A stretch of DNA of 37,844 nt from Nemertoderma westbladi (taxonomy: Eukaryota > Xenacoelomorpha > Nemertodermatida > Nemertodermatidae): positions 64,001 to 101,844 of the forward strand of contig JAUCBJ010003885.1 in NCBI GenBank assembly GCA_032718475.1, read 5' to 3'. Position numbers and translations under genes: made by a program. The notes under the pieces were generated by a model. The model had not been told where the DNA came from and ran no database searches. It was given only the letters and a program-made list of their open reading frames with translations. Position 1 is the first letter of the stretch, and each line of letters begins with the position of its first letter. Below are positions 30,441 through 37,844 of the stretch, in pieces.

Positions 30441-31232
30441 TAGGGTTCGACCGGAGCTCCCGCTCCGGCTCCGGCTCCGGCCGGACTTGGCATGTCCGGC
30501 TCCGGTCCGGCTCCGGTCAAATTAGGTGCAGGAGCTCCGGCAAAAAGTATTTGTGCTGCACGATGCATAGCTACATGGATAGGCAAGGCAAACATACAGC
30601 CAGACACCGGACGTCCGTCTGCGAACTGATTAACGTCTACTGGCAGACTGTACTGCCGACTGTATTATGGTATGGCCGTAGGCTAAACACTGTAGGCCTA
30701 TCTGCCTATTGCTGTTGCATTGTCCTGTTGTCTGACTGTCTTTCGCTGTACAGCTGTAGGCCTATGAGTCTGACAGTCTTCCACTTACCCAAGACTACAA
30801 GACCTAACTTTAATTGCTACCAGTACTCCAGTAACAGAATTAGTTCCATTCCAATCCAGTCTGCCAGTTAGCTAGTACATCGCCAGGCTGTCCAGCTGTC
30901 AGGCAGTACCCGAATGACCGTATACAGGTATATATAATATAGATTATATTATATCAGTAGGCCTATACACTGATACAGGTATAGGTCTGTCAGTCTGTAG
31001 ATCTATGCTATTACTACCGTACTAGATAGATATCCGTTAATTGATTATGTAAAGCAGTAAAGAGACCCCCCCCCCCCCCCCTGAGCTATCTGCAAAGTTA
31101 ATTACGGCAAACTCAAGGCAAAATAACAAACAATGTTGCTCCGGTCCGGCTCCGGCCCCGGCTCCGGCACTTTTAGGTTGCTCCGGTCCGGTACCCGGCT
31201 CCGGCAAAAAAAATTGCTCCGGTCGAACCCTA
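30441..31232. mobile_element. hAT-like non-autonomous element B, same family as A
   Basis: The ends are TAGGGTTCGACCGGAGC, identical over 17 bp at both sides, with an exact target duplication TTAGAAAA (30433-30440 and 31233-31240). CCGGCTCCGG-rich subterminal blocks (30455-30540 and 31138-31205) match the style of element A, while the interiors differ. The interior holds a 16-C run (31066-31081). It is 792 bp with no coding capacity. Confidence 0.92.
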
Positions 31233-31240
31233 TTAGAAAA

Positions 31241-32280
31241 GAGGTGGAACTTTGAAATAGAAACACAAGTTTACATACTGACACTAACATATAGGCCTAA
31301 CAGCCTAATGGAGAATAAATCAAAATTGAAAACAAGAATGACTGAATGAGTATCTCCGCTCAGTGACTGGGTGTCATATTCATATTTCAGCCATCTTTGT
31401 GCTTTACCAAACATATTGCTGTATTGAAAACAAAAAGGCCGAATCATACAAACTAATCGGTTCATTTACTAAACTTCAGTTTTTGTCAATATTAATGGGA
31501 CTAAAAATTATAAATGGTAAAGTAACAGTAGGTTATTGCAGTATTCCAACCAACAGATGATAACTTAGGCCCCAGGCTGCAAGTGAAGTGCAAAAATCGT
31601 AACGGATTGTGCACGTATTTGAAATAGCTGAATAGTGCGCGGTAAAAGCGCGCGGAATTGAAATAAAAGTGTGCAAAATTATGTGAAAGACAACAAAACT
31701 GCGCAGTAGTAATCTGTGCAAAATATCAAAATTCATAAAGTGCACGGACAGGCGGATGAGGTGTAAAAAAATACATTTACATGCATGCAAATTGAGAAAA
31801 ATAATTTGCCACAAAAAATGTCGCTCGCTTTGCAGCTTCACTCGCGTTTCTTTGCATTTTTCATTGTCAGATTGCTCAAATGTCCAAATTTCGCTCACTT
31901 TGAGTTTTGCTCCCGTTTCTTTTTCATTTTGCATTGTTAATGAAAAAATTTTGCTCACTTCGCTCGCGTCCAGACTGAATTCCATACACTTTGCACAGGA
32001 TTAATCCGGCGCTCTTTACAATAAAAGCGAGCCAATGTGGCGCGTGCGCATGGCACGCTCGAAAATCGTAAAGTGCGCCAGCTTTGCACTTTGCGGGCTC
32101 GTGGGTGGCACTCATAAAAATAAAAACCAGAGCCGGCGGTTTATCTGTTTATTGGTTTAACAATTACGGATGTGTCTTAAAAATTGCATCAGCTGTTTAA
32201 AAATTTCGGTTTTTTCTGTACCGCGTCAGATGCGCGTTGCGCGTTTGGGTGCATTTGAGGCACAGTGGTAAGAAATTTTT
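31241..32280. other. Non-coding stretch with degenerate short repeats
   Basis: Around 31815-31970 a degenerate repeat of TTTCGCTCACTTTG / TTGCTCACTTCGCTCGCG with TTTCTTTGCATTTT-like words recurs about every 55-65 bases. Frames crossing it lack coding character. Nothing else recognised. Confidence 0.45.
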
Positions 32281-32282
32281 TT

Positions 32283-32465
32283 ATCGATTCCCCTATGCCC
32301 GTGACGAACCACTTATACTTTTTTTTCAAACTTTAATGATTCCCCTATGCCCATGGCGAACCACTTATACTTTTTTCAAAACTTATACTTTTGTTGATTC
32401 AGCTACGTCCATACAGCCATAGCAAACCACTCCTTTTCAAAGTTTGTTGATTCCTCTATGCCCTT
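32283..32465 (+). repeat. Degenerate tandem repeat of about 60 bp, three units
   Basis: GATTCCCCTATGCCC followed by GGCGAACCACTTATACTTTT recurs at about 32286, 32339 and (diverged) 32394, with a final partial GATTCCTCTATGCCC at 32449. No coding role inferred. Confidence 0.6.
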
Positions 32466-33700
32466 ATTAAGAAACCTAATTATTTGAAAGTTTATTTATT
32501 AACGTTTTATTTATTTATTAATAGTAGTAATAATAACAATACTTGATTAGCATACATTGCACTGTAATATTGCATATAATTTACCTAATTTAACTAAAAC
32601 TGCTAATTAACTATGTATTAATAAATGGCACAAACTGAAAATTGATTTATTATTGTATAAAATGCCACAATTCCTAAAAATATGCACTGGAATATAATAA
32701 TTGCTTAATAATAATTTGAGGTTTACTTAAAGAAACGTACTAAAAATGATTGATTAATTAGTAATGTAATTCACAACATAATTATATTGTAAAGTTATAT
32801 TTAAAAAAAATATTCATCATCAGTGCAGGGCGGACAGAGAGATTGCCGCTTCCCCATCTGGTGCGTGTGCATCTCCACATGCTGACATGAGTTGAAGAGC
32901 GTCAGGTCGACGTAGAGAACGAGACTTCCTTGAAGATAACTTTATTGCCATCGAGCCATTCGTTTCATCATTCAGCCACATCGTTTCCAGACCGAGACCG
33001 TGTCTGATCCACCACTGATAGACTCTGCAGATGACGTCCGACAAATCTATGGCAATTGTAGGCCTACCAACGGCCAGTCGGTACAATTGAATATCGCCAT
33101 TTAAAATATTATTTGACTATAACTTCTGTAGTTGTTTGCCTACTTAAAGCGCAGTAGGTATCGGTCCGGTCAGCCGGTAGTGCAGTAGTGAGGTTGTCTG
33201 GTACTGCTGTACTGGCAGGGCAGTCGCAGTAGTACTGACAGTGGTCAAATTAAGAAGTATTTTTCTAGAAAATACAGTTTTTTTCGCGTGCTGCGCGAAG
33301 GTCACATCGTCCTCTGCAACCGTATATTTTACATCACATTAAATACACGAACTGGGGTGGCTGTCTGTAGATTCTCCGGCAAATTGAAGGAAAATGGAGG
33401 AAATGGTGCACATTTGAAAACAGGTAAAAATTGACTTTTCGAAAAAAAAAGCCATAAACTCATGATTTTCTATCGTGCTGCTCGAAGCGGAAAATCACCT
33501 ATTAAATTTTTTTTTTTCTATGAAGTTACACATAGGTCCGAGAGTGTCTGTGTGAAATTTGAGACAAATTGGTCCAAAAATGGCCACTGCGGGGAAAGGT
33601 ATTTGTCACTGTGCCTCAAATGTGATAGACTGATAGAACCGCGGGCAGCTGGGTGAGACAGATGCGCGTTTGGGTCGAGACAGATGCGCATTGCGCCACA
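32466..33700. other. Mostly AT-rich stretch; one doubtful coding fragment
   Basis: 32466-32815 is very AT-rich. On the minus strand 33107-32820 is open and somewhat protein-like (for example VYQWWIRHGLGLETMWLNDE) but lacks an ATG, and no splice partner or polyadenylation signal is clear. I do not call it a gene. 33110-33700 shows nothing firm. Confidence 0.35.
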
Positions 33701-33709
33701 CAGCTCGCT

Positions 33710-34055
33710 GGGGTGTATTGGGGTGATTAACATCATAATTTGGGGTGCATTGAGTCTCAATCAATTGGCTGATTGGGGTGATTAGCTAGCATAATCATTG
33801 GCTGATTGGCAATTGGGGTGATTAACATCATCATTGGGCGATTGGGGTGCATTGTGCATTGGCTGATTGGGGTGACTTGATTATAGCATGTATTAGGGTG
33901 ATAAATGTACTGATGTAAGTATTGGGAGGGGGTGCATTGGGGTGATTAGCACTTATCATTGGGGTGTATTGGCTGCAGTATTGGGGTGATTAACATCATC
34001 ATTTGCGTGCATTGGGGTGATTAGCTATAGCATATGTATTGGGGTTTGGGGTGAT
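33710..34055 (+). repeat. Degenerate G/T-rich minisatellite upstream of HPS4
   Basis: ATTGGGGTGATTA / ATTGGGGTGCATTGG words recur more than a dozen times with variable spacing (for example TTGGGGTGATTAACATCATC at about 33817 and 33983). It lies 160 bp upstream of the HPS4 start. It is too irregular to give a fixed period by eye. Confidence 0.6.
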
Positions 34056-34214
34056 AATTTGAGATTGGGTTGATATTTCGACTTGTCGAAAATATTACTT
34101 CTCCCTGACTGCACTGCAGTACAGCAGCTGTACTGTATACTGGTATACAGGTACCAGTACTTGACCTATAGTCAGATCTGCAGATAGTAAAAGTACCCTA
34201 GGCCTTACTGTACA

Positions 34215-36452
34215 ATGGACGTATTTTTTGTATACGATACAGAAATGTGTAAAGGTGAGGAATGGGGCGAAGGTGAAGACCCCAAAGACGCCGTTATATA
34301 TTACTACCCGAAATCAACTCCCATAAACAAACAGGTTGCTTTCTGCCAACAACTCTACAGTTTAGTAGACATACTCAGAGACTTTAAGTGCGGTGCCCCT
34401 TCTGTTTATTGCTTTTCAAAGTCAAAAGTGTCTTTATCCTTCGTGGGCCGCTACGTGATCTGTCTTGCTAGTCACAGGCAGTGCCCCGACGACCTTCTAA
34501 CACACCAACTCAACAACCTCATCAATCTCTTCCAGTTCTACCATGGATCATTTCGTCGTGTTTACCAGCTGTCCGGATGCGATCAGGCTCGTTTCGACGC
34601 GACAAACGAACTCATCTGGGACTGTTTCGTTCCCTACATCCGTTCCTACGGTTCCACGCTATCGGCCACGTTCCAATCCATCCCGAGACACCGACTAGTC
34701 TCGGACGGGAACCACACCTTCCTGCGAGCCGCGCACCTCATCCAGTGCGCGAGACGTCGACCCGGGGTACATTCCGGGTGTCTTCTCTACAAGGACGCTG
34801 TGCTCTGCTCGCTACTCCCTCCCTCACTCACCTCCCGTCTATTAATACTTCGCCCACAGCAACGACACTTCCCCTCATCCCCGCTCCCGACTCCCTTCTC
34901 ACTCCCACAACGTGTCAAACTGCTGCCGGTGTTCCTCACCGGTAAGGAGCACCACGAACTCACCGCCAATCTACCACGGTTCAACTCGGCCCACGATCGG
35001 CCCCACTTCTACACTGGAGGAGGAAATTCCTCGCTCGCCGCGGAACAGAGTTCCTCATCAGCGGAACGTTTAAGGGACGGGAGGCGAGGAACGAACCATT
35101 GGCCGCGGGTAACGCCTGTGGAACAGCCAGAGTTGCGAGGTGATGTTTGTGGGAGTAAGGGACGTTCTGATATTAACCCAGTGAGTAAGGAACGTTCTGA
35201 TATTAACCCAGTGAGTAAGGAACATTCTGATATTAACCCAGTGAGTAAGGAACGTTCTGATATTAACCCAGTGAGTAAGGAACGTTCTGATATTAACCAC
35301 GTGAGTAAGGAACGTTCTGATATAAACCACGTGAGTAAGGAACGTTCTGATATAAACCCGGTCAGTAAGGAACGTTCTGATATAAACCCAGTTAGTAAGG
35401 AACGTTCTGATATTAACCCAGTGACTAAGGAACGTTCTGATATTAACCAAGTGAGTAAGGAACGTTCTGATATAAACCCGGTCAGTAAGGAACGTTCTGA
35501 TATTAACCCAGTGAGTAAGGAACATTCTGATATTAACCCAGTGAGTAAGGAACGTTCTGATATTAACCCTGTGAGTAAGGAACATTCTGATATTAACCAA
35601 GTGAGTAAGGATCAGTGCGTTTGTAACCCTACAACATGTGAGGAACATACCTATATAAACTATAGGAGTGAGGAACCTTCCTCTATTAACCCCACTGGTA
35701 AGGAACATTCCGTCACTGAAAGCAACAACGATAAATATACAGGAAATATTGTTGATTCGAACTCAGTTAAACTCGATATAAATGTCCCAGAAACAGAAGG
35801 GAATTATTACGAACCGGTTTTTGTTAAAGAAAGTGGAAATAAGGAAGAATCTGAGGTGGAAATAGTTAATAAATCTCACCCTGAGTTTATTAAACCGGAT
35901 GTAGTTGATGATGTTAATGACAAACAGGTTGATGAGGATGTAGATGGGTTTATTAGTATGAAGTTGTACGTGCAAGACCATGGCGACATGGTGCTGCTAC
36001 TAATAATAGACAGTTGGGTGATCCTTGATGAGGACATACTGAACGCTTTGTGGAAAACCTCGCTGATCGAGTTGGGAAGGTTGGAGGGACAGCTGTCTGA
36101 GAACCAACTGCAGACCCCCAACACCAACCCCCACGGCGCCAACTATTGTCTCACTTACGATAAACTAACTGGCAGCTTCACCGAGGGGAACCACAGACTG
36201 GGTCGCCTGTCAATCAACCCTTTGTTCGTTCGGGCTGCGATCCACGTACATGGCGAGTTTTTCGATCGCCAGACTGCCGTTAAGGACGTGTTGCTACGCA
36301 ACCACACCTCTGCTGTCTACGGGTGTAACTCGTTGACAGATGAGACCGTCTACCAACAGTTGGGTCCCATTCAGATGACCCCCGGGGTCCCCTTCGAAAG
36401 AGACGAAGCCTTCACGCTCTCCCTTAAATATCGATCGATATCGCCTCTGTAA
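34215..36452 (+). CDS. HPS4: HPS4 homologue, BLOC-3 subunit
   Basis: A 745-residue frame. HPS4 pairs with HPS1 in BLOC-3, known as the exchange factor for Rab32/Rab38 in making lysosome-related organelles. The N-terminus carries the longin-type domain shared with CCZ1 and INTU: FFVYDTE at 4-10, an acidic EEWGEGEDPKDA, IYYYPKSTP, and LLTHQLNNLINLFQFYHGSF near 94-113. LIQCARRRPGVHSGCLLYKD (about 176-195) followed by LPPSLTSRLLIL is typical of HPS4. Residues about 315-464 are a 10-residue repeat, and to about 580 the linker is polar. From about 582 (MKLYVQDHGDMVLLLI) to the end is the C-terminal longin-like domain, with NHTSAVYGCNSLTDETVYQQ near 700. The start is the first ATG and matches the expected domain start. 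No intron interrupts it. ATTAAA at 36462-36467 could serve for polyadenylation. Confidence 0.93.
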   Translation: MDVFFVYDTEMCKGEEWGEGEDPKDAVIYYYPKSTPINKQVAFCQQLYSLVDILRDFKCGAPSVYCFSKSKVSLSFVGRYVICLASHRQCPDDLLTHQLNNLINLFQFYHGSFRRVYQLSGCDQARFDATNELIWDCFVPYIRSYGSTLSATFQSIPRHRLVSDGNHTFLRAAHLIQCARRRPGVHSGCLLYKDAVLCSLLPPSLTSRLLILRPQQRHFPSSPLPTPFSLPQRVKLLPVFLTGKEHHELTANLPRFNSAHDRPHFYTGGGNSSLAAEQSSSSAERLRDGRRGTNHWPRVTPVEQPELRGDVCGSKGRSDINPVSKERSDINPVSKEHSDINPVSKERSDINPVSKERSDINHVSKERSDINHVSKERSDINPVSKERSDINPVSKERSDINPVTKERSDINQVSKERSDINPVSKERSDINPVSKEHSDINPVSKERSDINPVSKEHSDINQVSKDQCVCNPTTCEEHTYINYRSEEPSSINPTGKEHSVTESNNDKYTGNIVDSNSVKLDINVPETEGNYYEPVFVKESGNKEESEVEIVNKSHPEFIKPDVVDDVNDKQVDEDVDGFISMKLYVQDHGDMVLLLIIDSWVILDEDILNALWKTSLIELGRLEGQLSENQLQTPNTNPHGANYCLTYDKLTGSFTEGNHRLGRLSINPLFVRAAIHVHGEFFDRQTAVKDVLLRNHTSAVYGCNSLTDETVYQQLGPIQMTPGVPFERDEAFTLSLKYRSISPL
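35157..35606 (+). repeat. In-frame 30-bp minisatellite in HPS4 (15 units of KERSDINPVS)
   Basis: Fifteen consecutive 30-bp units encode K-E/G-R/H-S-D-I-N-P/H/Q-V-S/T. Three more diverged units follow (to about 35715: KDQCVCNPTT, then CEEHTYINYRSE, then EPSSINPTGKEHSV). Variation is mostly at residues 3 and 8. The repeat keeps frame and phase and lies in the disordered linker between the two folded ends. The antisense frame of 212 codons over it is a shadow. Confidence 0.95.
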
Positions 36453-36469
36453 CAGTTGTTTATTAAATA

Positions 36470-36936
36470 ACTCCAGTGTGAGTCTACGAGTTCTAAGTCG
36501 ACTGAAAATTAACAAAACTAATCGTTAAAAAAACATTTATACCGAGGTATATCGAATAATTGAGCGATAAATCTGCAATACTGAATCATCGTGTTACCAC
36601 GTGTGTCGTGGAACGGATTTCCGATTTTTGTTAATTCAACTGCCTATATTTATAGTTTGTTTAGAAATTATTTTTAATTTATTCTATTGTTTTTACTTTA
36701 CATAATTGCTAATTATCAACAATTGCTACCGTTTCTACCGCCACCTCATTCATTTTATATATAACTTAATATATGGGGGTAAACGCTATCGACAACTACT
36801 TGTAGGCAGGTTTGTAAGGAATTAGGTTACAGAGGCGTGTTAAAAGGAACCAAAACAATAAACGAGAGCTAGGAATATTGTAGAAAACACCCAATTTATT
36901 TGAGAATCAACATCTTCACAATCAATAGTCAGATGT
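36470..36936. other. AT-rich 3' flank of HPS4
   Basis: No gene seen. At 36823-36866 lies one copy of the GGTTAC...AACCAAAACAATAAACGA module also found at 26636-26750 and 27065-27103. Confidence 0.5.
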
Positions 36937-37476
36937 GTAGGCCTACCGACTTTATGTGTAGGCCTACCGACTTTATGTGTAGGCCTACCGACTTTATGTG
37001 TAGGCCTACCGACTTTATGTGTAGGCCTACCGACTTTATGTGTAGGCCTACCGACTTTATGTGTAGGCCTACCGACTTTATGTGTAGGCCTACCGACTTT
37101 ATGTGTAGGCCTACCGACTTTATGTGTAGGCCTACTGTACCGACTTTATGTGTAGGCCTACCGACTTTATGTGTAGGCCTACCGACTTTATGTGTAGGCC
37201 TACCGACTTTATGTGTAGGCCTACCGACTTTATGTGTAGGCCTACTGTACCGACTTTATGTGTAGGCCTACCGACTTTATGTGTAGGCCTACCGACTTTA
37301 TGTGTAGGCCTACCGACTTTATGTGTAGGCCTACCGACTTTATGTGTAGGCCTACCGACTTTATGTGTAGGCCTACCGACTTTATGTGTAGGCCTACCGA
37401 CTTTATGTGTAGGCCTACCGACTTTATGTGTAGGCCTACCGACTTTATGTGTAGGCCTACCGACTTTATGTGTAGG
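36937..37476. repeat. 21-bp satellite array, 25 units, built on a GTAGGCCTAC palindrome
   Basis: Nearly identical units of 21 bp, GTAGGCCTACCGACTTTATG plus T. Two units carry a 5-bp TGTAC insertion right after the palindrome (37136-37140 and 37246-37250), 110 bp apart, which equals five units plus 5 bp and suggests amplification of a five-unit block. Open frames on both strands encode 7-residue repeats only because 21 is divisible by three. I do not call a gene. Confidence 0.97.
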
Positions 37477-37479
37477 TGT

Positions 37480-37844
37480 TGGCACGTTTACCCCCTTAAT
37501 TTAAAAGAGTTGCCATAAATTTTCCCCATCTTTATCTAAAATTATGAGTTAATTTGGTGCTTTTATTATCAGATGCATACAGTAATATTGTATTACTATA
37601 TTTTATATTGTTTAATGAATTATACTGTAAAAATAAGTTGAAGAAATACTGATTTTTGTGAAAATGTGCTGTTTTACTCAAATTTAATGTGGATTCTCTG
37701 GTCAAAATTTTCAGAATTATTTGTTATAATATTAATTCTAGAGCAGAATTTAATGAGGGTATAAATAAATTTGTATTATATCTGTCTCGTCGGTCTGTCA
37801 TTCAAATATAAGATACACCTACACACACATAGATGATTTCGATT
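37480..37844. other. AT-rich stretch to the window end
   Basis: No coding exon, repeat or element end seen. Confidence 0.5.

Noticed and set aside
31533-31985. 150-codon minus-strand frame
   Set aside because: It crosses a degenerate short repeat and simple sequence, with no recognisable domain.
32820-33107. Small minus-strand gene
   Set aside because: The frame looks somewhat protein-like but begins without ATG, and no splice acceptor, partner exon or polyadenylation signal is convincing.
35070-35708. 212-codon antisense frame opposite HPS4
   Set aside because: It is the mirror of the in-frame 30-bp minisatellite; the sense strand has clear HPS4 homology.
36900-37518. Several open frames of 86-121 codons on both strands
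   Set aside because: They come from the 21-bp satellite, whose period is divisible by three.

Overview
The window is animal nuclear DNA. Long AT-rich non-coding stretches, spliced coding exons with GT/AG boundaries, AATAAA signals, several satellite arrays and many DNA-transposon relics show a eukaryote. The two recognisable genes, TAF4 (a TFIID subunit) and HPS4 (a BLOC-3 subunit), point to a metazoan. Both have compact, apparently uninterrupted coding regions and the DNA is dense in small repeats, which fits an invertebrate better than a vertebrate. I cannot name the species. The octamer TAGGCCTA is strikingly common throughout.

Layout. 1-1979 (-): 3' part of a Ty3/gypsy-type pol, open in one frame and running out of the window. 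2110-5751: 56-bp satellite with a tandemly duplicated 974-bp higher-order block. 5878-6189 (+): a coding-looking exon. 7129-10197 (+): three exons of an unrecognised gene whose first visible intron is almost filled by two fold-back repeats. 11135-11647 (+): a secreted, 10-cysteine protein. 13254-15243: 30-bp satellite ending in a poly-C tract. 15265-20783: mostly repeats, a possible short gene start at 19141, and a hAT-like element carrying a nested palindrome. 21006-22580 (-): TAF4. 22985-33100: a transposon graveyard with a decayed pogo-like transposase, a TA-flanked element with 36-bp perfect inverted repeats and a tRNA-derived SINE head, two related hAT-like elements with exact 8-bp target duplications, and large hairpins. 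34215-36452 (+): HPS4, with a run of 10-residue repeats in its linker. 36937-37476: 21-bp satellite built on GTAGGCCTAC.

No operon-like or system-like gene cluster is visible. TAF4 acts in nuclear transcription initiation and HPS4 in membrane trafficking, and they are not functionally linked. The novelty lies in repeat architecture: four unrelated tandem arrays (56, 30, 30 in-gene and 21 bp), ten homopolymeric C/G tracts, a family of palindromic elements sharing a C-tract-plus-core module, and nested hAT insertions whose history can be read from the target duplications. Exon joins and family names rest on reading by eye; no alignment or database search was run.
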